NCBI GenBank assembly: GCA_016207165.1
Contig: JACQQD010000009.1
Location: 106,660-170,659 of the forward strand
DNA: 64,000 bases
Source: Microcaldota archaeon
GTDB taxonomy: Archaea > Micrarchaeota > Micrarchaeia > Norongarragalinales > Norongarragalinaceae
Direction: 5' to 3'
Within the stretch, counting starts at the first letter, position 1, and every line of letters begins with the position of its first letter. Both the position numbers and the translations under genes were made by a program. Below are positions 16,811-25,696 of the stretch, piece by piece. Under the pieces are notes generated by a model. The model had not been told where the DNA came from and made no database searches. It worked only from the letters and a program-made list of their open reading frames with translations.

Positions 16811-17323
16811 TCAGTCGCCGGGCCGGCCCACGCCGTGAAGTTCGACGCGGTGGCCGAGTTTTTCCAAGAACTCTTTCAACCAGGTGGCCGTGGCTTTAGC
16901 CAAGCCGGGGTCTTGAGGGAATTTTTTCGTCAATGCGTACTCGGATTCCCGTGCGGCTCGGTCCAGGATCAACGTTTCCAGTAGCGCGACGTTGCCCGCA
17001 ATTTTTTGAGGGGACGCGGCGTTTTTTTGTTGTTCTTTGAGCCGTGAAACAATGTTTTCAGTTTCAATGCGGCTGTTGAGTGCATCCAGCGAGGGGTACC
17101 GCTTAGTGGTTTGGCTTGTTCTCTCGGTCGTGAACTGTTGGTGGGGTTCCAGTAACCCATTGATGGCCTCTTTTAGCACCTCGGCATTGGCTTCATCCAA
17201 GGCGTCCGCGCCGTGGCCGACTACTTTTACTTCGTAGTCACCTGCTCTCCAAGAATTTCTGGACTGGCTTTGGGCTGGCTTGAGCCGTGCCAGTTCGTTG
17301 ACTTCCACGTGAAAAAAAGCCAT
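16811..17323 (-). CDS. Hypothetical protein, 170 aa, helix-rich
   Basis: I do not recognise this 170-residue protein. It starts MAFFHVEVNELARLKP, has a long charged helical middle (EVLKEAINGLLEP, RLKEQQKNAASPQKI), and ends with a short strand-like VELHGVGRPGD. No signal peptide or membrane segment is seen. It follows the ACT-domain gene by only 8 bp on the same strand, so the two are probably co-transcribed, and it converges on purQ with a 3-bp gap. A partner role for the regulator is possible but only by position. Confidence 0.6.
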   Translation of the reverse strand: MAFFHVEVNELARLKPAQSQSRNSWRAGDYEVKVVGHGADALDEANAEVLKEAINGLLEPHQQFTTERTSQTTKRYPSLDALNSRIETENIVSRLKEQQKNAASPQKIAGNVALLETLILDRAARESEYALTKKFPQDPGLAKATATWLKEFLEKLGHRVELHGVGRPGD

Positions 17324-17331
17324 TACTTTTT

Positions 17332-18000
17332 TTACTCCGGTTTGGACGTTCTTTTTTCAGGGTGGCACAATTCAAAAAGAACGCGGTACGCGTTCAGGAC
17401 GTCTTTTTCTTCTACAAAGAGAAGCATTTCCGGCACGCAACTCATCAACTCGTACATGTTGATGTGGTTTCGAGCCAGTTCCATGCAAAGCACGTACATG
17501 ATGCCCGGCGTGGTCACGGCGTCCGGATGCAAATGCATGTTGATTTCCGCGAGGCCGCGTTGCACCTTCAAGACGTTTTTCCGGGGGATGAGGTCCAGCA
17601 TTTTTTCCGCGTTTTTCTCGTCCACCAACAGCTTGATGGATTCTTCGCCTTGCACGATGCGCAACGTCTCGCCCCGCTCGTACTGCACCAAGGAGAACAA
17701 CTTGGGCAAGACTTTCTGGGTTTCCTCGCCTTTAGTCAGTGCGATGTTGACGATGTGGCTTTTCGTGGAAATGTTGGAGTGGCGGATGACGTTTCGGGCG
17801 TTGTCCTGCCACTGCGGCGTCTTGCTTTGCTTGGGGTAGCGGCGGATGGCGGAAATCAGGGCGTCCTCGTTGCCGGCGATGCCGTTTTTTTGGCAGTGCC
17901 GCGCCAGGGCCCGCATGTTGACTAAGCCCCGCGACAAGTCCAATTGGATGGAGGGGTCTGCGTCGATGAGCTTCCACACCGAATCCCTAATATTTGTCAT
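17332..18000 (-). CDS. ACT-domain-like regulator-type protein divergent from the leucine operon
   Basis: The 222-residue protein has an N-terminal helical region (SVWKLIDADPSIQLDLSRGLVNMRALARHC) resembling a family of archaeal proteins with a winged-helix-like start. Residues 95-222 look like tandem ACT-like strand-helix repeats (GETLRIVQGEESIKLLVDEKNAEKMLDLI; GIMYVLCMELARNHINMYELMSC). ACT domains bind amino acids. Its own promoter faces the leuA promoter across an 86-bp gap with repeated TGTCAC boxes, so it may sense a branched-chain amino acid and control leuABCD. That role is an inference; a metabolic ACT protein is the alternative. Confidence 0.7.
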   Translation of the reverse strand: MTNIRDSVWKLIDADPSIQLDLSRGLVNMRALARHCQKNGIAGNEDALISAIRRYPKQSKTPQWQDNARNVIRHSNISTKSHIVNIALTKGEETQKVLPKLFSLVQYERGETLRIVQGEESIKLLVDEKNAEKMLDLIPRKNVLKVQRGLAEINMHLHPDAVTTPGIMYVLCMELARNHINMYELMSCVPEMLLFVEEKDVLNAYRVLFELCHPEKRTSKPE

Positions 18001-18014
18001 TTTGATGTCTAATG

Positions 18015-18060
18015 TGTCACTTATTTATATTTTTTGCCTTTTTTGTCACAATTTATAAAT
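18015..18060. promoter_or_regulatory. Divergent promoter and TGTCAC repeats between the ACT gene and leuA
   Basis: TATAAATA on the minus strand (18022-18029) centres about 25 bp before the ACT-gene ATG; TTTATAAAT on the plus strand (18052-18060) centres about 31 bp before the leuA ATG. TGTCAC occurs at 18015-18020 and again at 18044-18049, each followed by an AT-rich stretch that forms or contains a TATA element. The direct repeats are 29 bp apart. They look like regulator-binding half-sites, one between the TATA box and start of the ACT gene and one just upstream of the leuA TATA box. Confidence 0.55.
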
Positions 18061-18086
18061 AGGGGTGGGCCGCCAGAAAAAAGGGT

Positions 18087-19685
18087 ATGGGCGTCAGCGT
18101 ATCTTCGGTTCCAGTCCACGTTTTCGACACGACGCTTCGGGACGGCGAGCAGTCGCCGGGCTGTTCCATGACCGCTGAAGAAAAGCTCATCATCGCCCGC
18201 CAATTGGTTCGGCTGAACGTGGACGTCATTGAAGCGGGGTTTCCCGTTGCCTCCAATGACGATTTTGATGCCGTCAAGCGCATTGCCGAGGAAATTCGGG
18301 TCCCCACAATAGCCGCGCTTTGCCGGGCCCAGCCCGAGGACATCACCCGCGGTGCCAAAGCCATTGAACCGGCGGCCAAGCCCCGCATCCACACGTTTAT
18401 TGCCACGTCCGACATCCACCTCCAGCACAAGCTGAAGATGACGAAACCCGAGGTGCTGGCACGCGTCAAGGAAATGGTGGGGCTGGCAAAAAGCCACGTT
18501 TCGGATGTGGAGTTTTCCTCCGAGGACGCGTCTCGAAGCGATGTTTCATTTCTCAAGCAAGTCGTCCGCACCGCCGTGGACGCGGGGGCCACCACCATCA
18601 ACTTGCCGGATACGGTGGGCTACGCGCAGCCGGCTGAATACGGCGCCATGGTCCGGCAAATTGCGGACATGCCGGAATGTGCGGGGGTCACTATTTCGGT
18701 TCACTGCCACGACGACTTGGGCCTGGCCGTAGCCAATTCGCTTTCCGGAATTCAGAATGGAGCGCGGCAGGTGGAGTGTACCGTGAACGGCATTGGCGAG
18801 CGGGCCGGCAATGCATCCTTGGAAGAAGTCGTGATGAACCTCAAAACCCGGCCGCGCCTTTTTCATGCGCACACCAACGTGGTTTCCCAGGAGCTTTTCC
18901 GTACCAGCCGCCTCGTTGCGGAATTGACGGGTTCGCCCGTCCAGCGGAACAAAGCCATTGTGGGAGCCAACGCGTTTGCGCATGAGGCCGGCATCCACCA
19001 GCACGGGGTCCTTGCCAACCGCATGACGTACGAAATCATGGCGGCCGGGGACGTGGGATGGAAAGGCGAGGACTTGGTCATTGGCAAGCATTCGGGCAAG
19101 CATGCCATTCACGCGGTCTTGTCCGGCATCGGCATCGAATTGGCGCCGGACCAACTGCGGGAAGTCGTGGAGAAAGTCAAGGAGCTGGGTGACAAGCAAA
19201 AAGACGTAGGGTCCGATGACGTCATCGGCATTGCCGAGGACGTCATGCAACGCGGACTGACGCCGGCGTTCTCGGTCCTGGATTACGTCGCCGTAACAGG
19301 CGACAAGGTGCCGGCCACGGCGACCATCAAGCTTTTCAAGGATGGAACCGAAGTCACGACTACCGCGCACGGCATTGGCGTGGTGGACGCCACGTTTTCG
19401 GCGCTCACCAAAGTCCTGCCAATTCAGGCCCGGCTTCAGCGGTACTCCCTTGAGGCCATTACAGGCGGCTCCAACGCCCTGGCCGCGATTACGGTGGTCT
19501 TGGAGGACGAGTCGGGACGCAAATTCCGTTCAAGGGCGGTGCACGAGGACATCGTCTTGGCGTCGCTGAAAGCGTTGGTCAATGGATACAACAAAGTACT
19601 TGTGTCAGGTGAAAAAAATGGGCGAAACAGTGTTTCTCAACGGCAAACCCTTCACCCCGCATCAAATGCCAGTCAGCGCGTTTGA
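18087..19685 (+). CDS. leuA: LeuA, 2-isopropylmalate synthase
   Basis: LeuA condenses acetyl-CoA with 2-oxoisovalerate, the first committed step of leucine synthesis. The 532-residue protein has the HMGL-like TIM barrel (FDTTLRDGEQSPGCSM; VHCHDDLGLAVAN with metal-binding histidines), the NGIGERAGNASLEE signature, and a C-terminal LeuA dimer/regulatory domain from about residue 365. Close relatives (citramalate synthase, homocitrate synthase) share these motifs; the leu operon context decides. The frame runs about 27 residues past the usual end (ALVNGYNKVL) and overlaps ilvE by 68 bp. Confidence 0.93.
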   Translation: MGVSVSSVPVHVFDTTLRDGEQSPGCSMTAEEKLIIARQLVRLNVDVIEAGFPVASNDDFDAVKRIAEEIRVPTIAALCRAQPEDITRGAKAIEPAAKPRIHTFIATSDIHLQHKLKMTKPEVLARVKEMVGLAKSHVSDVEFSSEDASRSDVSFLKQVVRTAVDAGATTINLPDTVGYAQPAEYGAMVRQIADMPECAGVTISVHCHDDLGLAVANSLSGIQNGARQVECTVNGIGERAGNASLEEVVMNLKTRPRLFHAHTNVVSQELFRTSRLVAELTGSPVQRNKAIVGANAFAHEAGIHQHGVLANRMTYEIMAAGDVGWKGEDLVIGKHSGKHAIHAVLSGIGIELAPDQLREVVEKVKELGDKQKDVGSDDVIGIAEDVMQRGLTPAFSVLDYVAVTGDKVPATATIKLFKDGTEVTTTAHGIGVVDATFSALTKVLPIQARLQRYSLEAITGGSNALAAITVVLEDESGRKFRSRAVHEDIVLASLKALVNGYNKVLVSGEKNGRNSVSQRQTLHPASNASQRV

Positions 19686-20517
19686 CCACGGGTTGTTGTA
19701 CGGAGACGGAGTGTTTGAAGGCATCCGCTTCCAAGAAAAAGGGTTGCTTTTGTTGGATGAACACGTACAGCGCCTCTACGACTCGGCTCGCATGATCCAA
19801 TTGCGCATAGCCCAGAACCCGGACGAAATGCGGCGCATGGTCATCGAAGCGGTTCGGCATTGCGGCATGGAAAACGGGTACGTGCGGTTGGTCGTCACCC
19901 GGGGAGTGGGGGATTTGGGCGTGAACCCAGCCAGTTGCGGGACGCCGACGGTCATGATTTTGGTGTCCACCATTTCGCTTTACCCGGAGAAGTTCTACGA
20001 AGAAGGCCTTCGCGTCCACGTCTGCCAGACTAAAAAGCCTCCCTTGGATGTGCTTCCCTGCAACGCCAAGACGTGCAATTACCTGAACAACGGCTTGGCG
20101 GCCTTGGAGTTCACAAAAGAAGGATGCCAGGAGGGCTTGATGCTGACAACGGAAGGCTTCGTGTCGGAAGCCACCGCGGACAACGTGTTCGGCATTCAGG
20201 GAAACGCGTTGTTCACGCCCAGTCTGGACACGAATTGTTTGCCGGGCATCACGCGCGCCAAAGTCATGGAGTTGGCCAAGGAAAAAGGATTCCAAGTCAG
20301 GGAAGGCAAGTACCTTCCAGACGAGTTCAGGGAGGCCGATGAAGTGTTTCTCACGGGCACCGGAGCGGGCATCATTGCGGTTACGACGCTTGGCGGCCAA
20401 CGCATTGGAAACGGCAAGACCGGTAAAACGACGCGGGCGCTTCGCGACGCGTACGAATCAAAGTGCAGGCAATGGTTGACTTTCGTGGATGCGCATGAAC
20501 GAAAACTTGTTCGATAA
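19618..20517 (+). CDS. ilvE: IlvE, branched-chain-amino-acid aminotransferase (fold-type IV PLP enzyme)
   Basis: IlvE transfers an amino group between glutamate and branched-chain 2-oxo acids, the last step of leucine, valine and isoleucine synthesis. The 299-residue protein has the PLP lysine in [25 protein letters not shown], and the phosphate-binding [14 protein letters not shown] chose the ATG at 19618 because AGGTGA ends five bases before it; another in-frame ATG lies at 19582. Either start falls inside the leuA frame. A D-amino-acid aminotransferase or aminodeoxychorismate lyase shares the fold, but the sequence and operon fit IlvE. Confidence 0.9.
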   Translation: MGETVFLNGKPFTPHQMPVSAFDHGLLYGDGVFEGIRFQEKGLLLLDEHVQRLYDSARMIQLRIAQNPDEMRRMVIEAVRHCGMENGYVRLVVTRGVGDLGVNPASCGTPTVMILVSTISLYPEKFYEEGLRVHVCQTKKPPLDVLPCNAKTCNYLNNGLAALEFTKEGCQEGLMLTTEGFVSEATADNVFGIQGNALFTPSLDTNCLPGITRAKVMELAKEKGFQVREGKYLPDEFREADEVFLTGTGAGIIAVTTLGGQRIGNGKTGKTTRALRDAYESKCRQWLTFVDAHERKLVR

Positions 20518-21913
20518 GGTCTGGAACGCGCACGCCGTACGACAGCTGCCCAACGGCCAGACGCAGCTGTTCGTGGGATTGCACTTGATTCACGAAGTCA
20601 CGTCCCCCCAGGCCTTTGCCATGCTGGAGGAGAGCAACCTGACGGTTCGCCATCCGGAGTTGACGGTGGCGACCTGCGACCACATTGTTCCCACGGACTC
20701 CCAGCGAAGGCCCTTTTCGGACGCGTTGGCGGAAACCATGATGGCCCGGCTGGAGCAAAACGTCAAAAAGCACGGCATCCGCTTTTTCGGACCGGAAAGC
20801 GGTAGGCAGGGAATAGTGCACGTGATCGGCCCGGAACTGGGCTTCACCCAGCCCGGAATGGTGATTTGTTGCGGCGACTCGCACACCTCGACGCACGGCG
20901 CGTTTGGCGGCATTGCCTTTGGCATCGGCACCACGCAGGTGCGCGATGTACTGGCCACGCAAACCATTGCGGTGACTAAGCCCAAAGTTCGGCAAATCCA
21001 AGTGGACGGAAAATTGGCCCAAGGGGTGTACGCCAAGGACGTGATTTTGGCCATCATCCGCAAACTAGGAGTTAACGGAGGCATCGGGTACGCGTACGAA
21101 TACGCGGGGTCCACGGTTTCCGCCATGTCCATGGAAGCCCGAATGTCGATTTGCAACATGAGCATCGAAGCTGGCGCGCGCTGCGGTTACGTCAACCCCG
21201 ACGAAACCACCGTTAACTACTTGCGGGGGCGGCTGTTTGCCCCGCCAAGCGATGCGTTTCAAGAAGCCGTAGTATTTTGGAAGACCATGGCATCGCCCGC
21301 CGACGCGGACTTTGACGACCGAGTTTCTTTGGACGCCTCCTCTTTGGAGCCCATGGTCACATGGGGCATTCATCCGGGCCAATCCATCGGGATTTCCGAG
21401 AACGTGCCCAAGGTATTCGAACTCGCTGAATCCGAGCAATCCACGGCCCGGCAAGCGCTGGCCCACATGAACTTGAAAGAAGGACAGCCCATCGCCGGCA
21501 CCAGCATTGATGTCGCGTTCATCGGTTCCTGCACCAATAGCCGAATTTCCGACTTGCGGGAAGCGGCGAGCGTGGTTAAAGGCCGAACAGTCAAAGAAGG
21601 CGTGACCGCGTTGGTCGTGCCGGGTTCCCAAGCCGTGGCGGCGCAGGCAGTCGCCCAGGGTTTGGACGCCGTGTTTCGGGAAGCCGGTTTCCAGTGGCGG
21701 AATGCGGGTTGCTCCATGTGTTTGGCCATGAACCCCGACCAATTGGTTGGAAACCAAGTGTGCGCTTCCTCTTCGAACCGCAACTTCATCGGCCGGCAAG
21801 GAAGCCCAACGGGAAGAACCCTGCTGATGAGTCCGGCCATGGTGGCCGCCGCCGCCATCGAGGGACGCGTGACGGACGTCCGCGACTACGTGAGCGAGGC
21901 CGCGGTTGCATGA
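20489..21913 (+). CDS. leuC: LeuC, 3-isopropylmalate dehydratase large subunit
   Basis: LeuC with LeuD isomerises 2- to 3-isopropylmalate. The 474-residue protein has the aconitase-family cluster cysteines C348 (GSCTNSR), C408 and C411 (GCSMC). [23 protein letters not shown] is the substrate/cluster block. Length and [11 protein letters not shown] opening are those of the bacterial-type enzyme rather than the roughly 420-residue archaeal form. An ATG at 20495 is an equally good start. The 5' end overlaps ilvE by 23-29 bp, and the stop overlaps the leuD start (ATGA). Confidence 0.94.
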   Translation: MRMNENLFDKVWNAHAVRQLPNGQTQLFVGLHLIHEVTSPQAFAMLEESNLTVRHPELTVATCDHIVPTDSQRRPFSDALAETMMARLEQNVKKHGIRFFGPESGRQGIVHVIGPELGFTQPGMVICCGDSHTSTHGAFGGIAFGIGTTQVRDVLATQTIAVTKPKVRQIQVDGKLAQGVYAKDVILAIIRKLGVNGGIGYAYEYAGSTVSAMSMEARMSICNMSIEAGARCGYVNPDETTVNYLRGRLFAPPSDAFQEAVVFWKTMASPADADFDDRVSLDASSLEPMVTWGIHPGQSIGISENVPKVFELAESEQSTARQALAHMNLKEGQPIAGTSIDVAFIGSCTNSRISDLREAASVVKGRTVKEGVTALVVPGSQAVAAQAVAQGLDAVFREAGFQWRNAGCSMCLAMNPDQLVGNQVCASSSNRNFIGRQGSPTGRTLLMSPAMVAAAAIEGRVTDVRDYVSEAAVA

Positions 21914-22530
21914 GTTCCAAAATCCAGCGCATGGCGGGAACGGCCATCGTGGTTCGCGGTGATGACATCGACACGGACCGCATCATTCCCGCGCGCTTTT
22001 TGAAAGCCGTCACGTTTGACGAACTGGGCGGAAAAGTGTTTTACGACGAGCGGTTTGACGCAAACGGCCAAACGAAAAACCACCCCTTGAATGCCCCGCA
22101 CGCCAAACAGGCCAAAATCGGTTTGGTCAACAAGAACTTCGGCTGCGGCTCGTCGCGCGAGCACGCGCCGCAAGCCATCAAACGCTTCGGAATCCAAGCC
22201 CTGGTCGGGGAAAGTTTTGCCGAGATTTTTGCATCCAATTGCCTGGCCATTGGCGTTCCGGCGGTGACGGCTTCGCACGACGACGTGAAAAAAGCCATGG
22301 ATTTCGTGGAAAAAAATTCGGGCCAGCCACTTGAATTGGACGTGGAAAGAGGCACGCTTTCAGTTGGAGGGCAATTTGTTTCCATCGCGCTTCCGGCGGC
22401 GGCAAAAAAGGCGTTGGTGGACGGCCGCTGGGATTTTCTGCAAGAACTCTTGGACGCCGGGGAGCGAATCGAGCAAACCGCTTCGAAATTGCCCTACCTT
22501 TCGTTTAACGCGTGGAGCCAAAAAAGTTGA
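21910..22530 (+). CDS. leuD: LeuD, 3-isopropylmalate dehydratase small subunit
   Basis: LeuD is the swivelling small subunit that completes the LeuC active site. The 206-residue protein has the family segments [32 protein letters not shown] (substrate-recognition loop) and [15 protein letters not shown]. The length of about 200 residues with the NAWSQKS tail is the bacterial type; archaeal LeuD is usually about 160-170. The ATG overlaps the leuC stop by 4 bp, and leuB starts about 5 bp downstream, so LeuC and LeuD are made in step. Confidence 0.95.
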   Translation: MSSKIQRMAGTAIVVRGDDIDTDRIIPARFLKAVTFDELGGKVFYDERFDANGQTKNHPLNAPHAKQAKIGLVNKNFGCGSSREHAPQAIKRFGIQALVGESFAEIFASNCLAIGVPAVTASHDDVKKAMDFVEKNSGQPLELDVERGTLSVGGQFVSIALPAAAKKALVDGRWDFLQELLDAGERIEQTASKLPYLSFNAWSQKS

Positions 22531-22535
22531 CGGGT

Positions 22536-23597
22536 ATGGTGAAGCACTATTCCGTGGCCGTGATTGAAGGCGACGGCATTGGTCCGGAAATCGTTTCCGC
22601 GGCCAAAAACGTGTTGGCCAAGGCCGGCCAATCCGAGGATATTTCCTTTGAGTTTCTCGACGCGCCGGCGGGAGCCAAAACCTTCCAGCAAACCGGTACG
22701 GCGTTGCCCAAAGACACCCTGCAAGCATGCCGGGATGCGGATGCCGTCATCAAGGGCCCGGTGGGTTTGCCTTCAGTTACCCCCGGCGTCGTCGAGCGTG
22801 ACGTGGTCTTGGGTTTGCGCCAGGAACTGGATTTGTACGCCAACGTCCGGCCCACCGTTTTGTACCCTTCGTTGCTGGACCAGTCGCCGCTTCGGGCCGA
22901 AAAAGTCAAAGACGGCGTAGACATCCTATTCGTTCGGGAGAATTCGGAGGGCCTCTACTCGCGTCAAGGATCCAAGGACCAGCACCGTGCAACGGACGTG
23001 AGCGTCTACTCGCAAAAAGGCGTGGACCGGATTCTAGCGTACGCGTTTCAAGCCGCCGAAAACCGGAAAAAGAAGGTTACGTCCGTGGACAAGGCCAACG
23101 TATTGAAAACGAGTTTGTTTTGGCGGGAACGCTTTGAAGCCATAGGCAAAACGCATCCGGGAATCAAGACGGAGTCCGTTTACGTGGACGCCATGTCGCA
23201 GTATCTCCTCCGCTGTCCGTCCAATTACGACGTGGTGGTCACGGACAACTTGTTCGGCGACATCCTCACGGACGAGGCCTCGGAAATCACGGGTTCACTT
23301 GGTTTGGGTCCGGGCGCGAATTTGAATCCTGAAACCAAAACCGGCATGTTTGAGCCGCTCCATGGTTCCGCGCCGGAAATCGGCGGGAAAAACGTGGCCA
23401 ACCCCATTGGCATGATTCTGTCCATGAAGTTGTTGCTGGAGTTCCTGGGGCACCCGGAAGCGGGAAAGCGCATTGACGATGCGGTCCAACACGTACTAGA
23501 AAAAGGTTATCGGACGGCGGACATTGCGGGGAAAAATACGATTGCCATTGGAACACGGGAAATGGGGGCAAGAATTGCATCCATGGCGGGAACCTAA
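22536..23597 (+). CDS. leuB: LeuB, 3-isopropylmalate dehydrogenase
   Basis: LeuB oxidises and decarboxylates 3-isopropylmalate with NAD. The 353-residue protein has the IEGDGIGPE opening, LDLYANVRP (substrate arginine), the catalytic lysine in VDKANVLKTS, VTDNLFGDILTDEA with metal-binding Asp residues, and LHGSAPEIGGKNVANP (NAD site). The ATG at 22536 gives the usual start; a GTG at 22512 would overlap leuD. Isocitrate or homoisocitrate dehydrogenases are similar, but the operon identifies LeuB. Its end overlaps the convergent lipoprotein gene by 4 bp. Confidence 0.92.
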   Translation: MVKHYSVAVIEGDGIGPEIVSAAKNVLAKAGQSEDISFEFLDAPAGAKTFQQTGTALPKDTLQACRDADAVIKGPVGLPSVTPGVVERDVVLGLRQELDLYANVRPTVLYPSLLDQSPLRAEKVKDGVDILFVRENSEGLYSRQGSKDQHRATDVSVYSQKGVDRILAYAFQAAENRKKKVTSVDKANVLKTSLFWRERFEAIGKTHPGIKTESVYVDAMSQYLLRCPSNYDVVVTDNLFGDILTDEASEITGSLGLGPGANLNPETKTGMFEPLHGSAPEIGGKNVANPIGMILSMKLLLEFLGHPEAGKRIDDAVQHVLEKGYRTADIAGKNTIAIGTREMGARIASMAGT

Positions 23598-23971
23598 GAC
23601 TTCGAATCTTCTGGAAACTCCGTGCAATCGTATTGGTAGAACGGCAACCCATTGGAAACGAAGACAGTGCGTTGGCCTCCTTCGGAAAACGGCATGCGGT
23701 CCACGGGCAAGTCCTTTTTGATGCCCAAGACGTTAAACGAAATCACGTCGCCGTCCACGGTGATGGGTCCGGTAATGGAAACAGTTGGGGAACGGTATTT
23801 TCCGGAACCGGTAACGGAAATGAGTATGTCGACGGTGGCGTCCTCGGAAACCCAGCAACCCGCCAGGGCTTTCTTGTCTTGCGGCAAGGGCTTGCCTTCG
23901 AATGCGCCCAGGCACCCTGCCAAGAAAGCCGATAGAACGGCCAAAACGATGAACGCCAGGGGGGCCTTCAT
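23594..23971 (-). CDS. Small predicted lipoprotein, 125 aa
   Basis: The N-terminus MKAPLAFIVLAVLSAFLAGC is a lipoprotein signal peptide with lipobox LAGC, predicting lipid attachment at Cys20 and an extracellular location. The mature part of about 105 residues is mostly beta (GKYRSPTVSITGPITVDGDVISFNVLG) and contains two further cysteines. No family is recognised. ATG at 23971 is chosen: GCATAATAACC centres about 25 bp upstream, the spacing of a leaderless promoter. The stop overlaps leuB tail-to-tail by 4 bp. Confidence 0.7.
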   Translation of the reverse strand: MKAPLAFIVLAVLSAFLAGCLGAFEGKPLPQDKKALAGCWVSEDATVDILISVTGSGKYRSPTVSITGPITVDGDVISFNVLGIKKDLPVDRMPFSEGGQRTVFVSNGLPFYQYDCTEFPEDSKS

Positions 23972-24025
23972 GAACACCCAAACGTTGAATCGGTTATTAT
24001 GCGTTTAGTTGAGGACGACGGGTTT

Positions 24026-24511
24026 TCAGCTTTCTTCGTGGGCTTGAAAGCGTGTTCGAATGGCTTGGATGCTGCGCGCCAATTTGGGTTTCCGTCCGGA
24101 GGCAATCCGCTCAAGCGTCCGCGGGGTGGCCCTCAGGATGCCTTGGTCAATTGCTTGAAGGAACAGACGGCGTAGGGCCACGGCTTCGGGGTGCTTGGGT
24201 GCGACGGACGTGAATCTTCGTCGGCCTTCACGAAAATCAACGACGAGGTATTCATCCGTCTGGTGTCGGTAACCGACTTGAATGACTTGCTTGAATTGCG
24301 GGTCGTGAAGGGTCACGTAAAATTCGGCGTTTCTGGGTTGTTGCTGGGGAACTTGCATTTCAAATCCAATGGGGGCGGCGGGATGATCAGGCATCGCATG
24401 ATAATAGTTTCCGCTTTGCAGGCCCCCTTTCTTGCCTTTGGTCCACGCATAGGGTTTTGGCATCCAGTCGGGGTGGCGGCGAACGATTTCCGAGAGCCGA
24501 AGATCCAGCAT
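24026..24511 (-). CDS. Hypothetical protein, 161 aa, downstream of top6A
   Basis: I do not recognise this protein. From the ATG at 24511 it has 161 residues: a helical start (MLDLRLSEIVRRHPDWMP), a glycine- and tyrosine-rich loop, a beta-rich middle (FYVTLHDPQFKQVIQVGYRH; YLVVDFREGRRRFTSV) and a basic helical tail (RTLERIASGRKPKLARSIQAI). No membrane or secretion signal is seen. It follows top6A by 39 bp on the same strand and may be the tail of the topoisomerase operon. A TTG at 24535 is an alternative start. Confidence 0.6.
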   Translation of the reverse strand: MLDLRLSEIVRRHPDWMPKPYAWTKGKKGGLQSGNYYHAMPDHPAAPIGFEMQVPQQQPRNAEFYVTLHDPQFKQVIQVGYRHQTDEYLVVDFREGRRRFTSVAPKHPEAVALRRLFLQAIDQGILRATPRTLERIASGRKPKLARSIQAIRTRFQAHEES

Positions 24512-24550
24512 GTCTGCAAGGTGAATTGGAAGCAACGTGTTAAAGACGTT

Positions 24551-25687
24551 TTAGGGAAGGAAGTCCTTGGCCTTGATTTTCTCTGGAAGGTAGTTGTTGG
24601 AGATGTACTGCAGGTTTTTAGATGAAAGCGCCTGGATTTCGGCTTTGAGTTTCTTGTCCAAGAACAAGTTGATTTCGTGCTGCCATTCCTTGGCTTTGAA
24701 CCAGTCGTAGGCCTGCATTTCCTTCGCTCTTTTGATGTCGACGTCTTTCGCCTTGATGGTCACCGCTCTCAAGTCGTACGCCTCGATGTCGGAGGTGGAC
24801 ATGCCCAAAAACTTCATGTCCGGGCAACCCAGCCGCTCCGATTCATGGGCGAGGGCCATGGAGCCGTACTTCATGGTTGAATAAATGTACCATCCGTACG
24901 GGTCCGAGTCCGTCAAGCAGTAGATGGGGACTTTGAGTTCCTCGCTGATACGCTGCAAAAGCCTTCTTGCGCCTCGGGCGGCCTGCCCGGCCGTGGTCAT
25001 GAGCAGGCAGTTGTTTTTCTTCCAGTATCCGTCTTCATTGAGGCGGTCAAAAATCGCGTTTTTTTCGGCGACCAGCACGTACTCTATTTCCACGTCCTTG
25101 AACTCGATTTGTTCGACGATGCTGGGAACCGCCCACCCGCCGGAACCCATGCGTTCCAAGTCGATGGTGTCCACCTTGTCTCGGACGCGGTCAACCACCT
25201 TCATGGGTCCGGCCATGCGCCCTTTCGGTTCGGCCCGCAAATGCAGGCGTTCGCGAAAAGAGTCCAAGGCGACTTCCAAGTCGACAATCGCGATGTCGGA
25301 TTCCTTTTGTTCGTCGATGGTATCCTCCTTGGTCCCTTGGATCGTGTGTTTTTTGGCGTAGTACAAGTCACGAAGGGTGGCGGTCAAGTCGTTGGCAAGC
25401 AAATCTTTCTTGACGTAGGAGGCTACAAGCAGTGTCTGCATGAACCGGCGCGCATGCGCCACGTTGAACAAGTAACGGCGCGCCACTTTGTCGCCCAACC
25501 GGATTTTCTTGTCTTTTTCGTCGAAAAAGACGTTGCCGGATCCCCGAATGGGGATGTCCAAGTGTGGGTTCTCCTCTTTTTCTATTTCCTTGATGAGTTG
25601 TTCGGCGAGTTTTTCGATGCGCTGGTTCATTTCCTCGATGCGCTTTTTCTTGTCGGCGGGAGTGGTTGGAGTTCTTTTGGCGTTCAT
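24551..25687 (-). CDS. top6A: Type II DNA topoisomerase VI subunit A
   Basis: Topo VI subunit A cuts and rejoins both DNA strands and is the relative of Spo11. The 378-residue protein has the winged-helix CAP domain with the catalytic tyrosine in LRDLYY (Y109 or Y110), and a Toprim domain with E208 in LVAEKNA and D260/D262 in TDSDPYG for metal binding. It ends with the DLRAVTIKAKDVDIKRA and YLPEKI segments seen in archaeal enzymes. It begins 9 bp after top6B. With subunit B it relaxes and decatenates DNA, and is a marker of archaea. Confidence 0.97.
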   Translation of the reverse strand: MNAKRTPTTPADKKKRIEEMNQRIEKLAEQLIKEIEKEENPHLDIPIRGSGNVFFDEKDKKIRLGDKVARRYLFNVAHARRFMQTLLVASYVKKDLLANDLTATLRDLYYAKKHTIQGTKEDTIDEQKESDIAIVDLEVALDSFRERLHLRAEPKGRMAGPMKVVDRVRDKVDTIDLERMGSGGWAVPSIVEQIEFKDVEIEYVLVAEKNAIFDRLNEDGYWKKNNCLLMTTAGQAARGARRLLQRISEELKVPIYCLTDSDPYGWYIYSTMKYGSMALAHESERLGCPDMKFLGMSTSDIEAYDLRAVTIKAKDVDIKRAKEMQAYDWFKAKEWQHEINLFLDKKLKAEIQALSSKNLQYISNNYLPEKIKAKDFLP

Positions 25688-25696
25688 GATGCAAGT

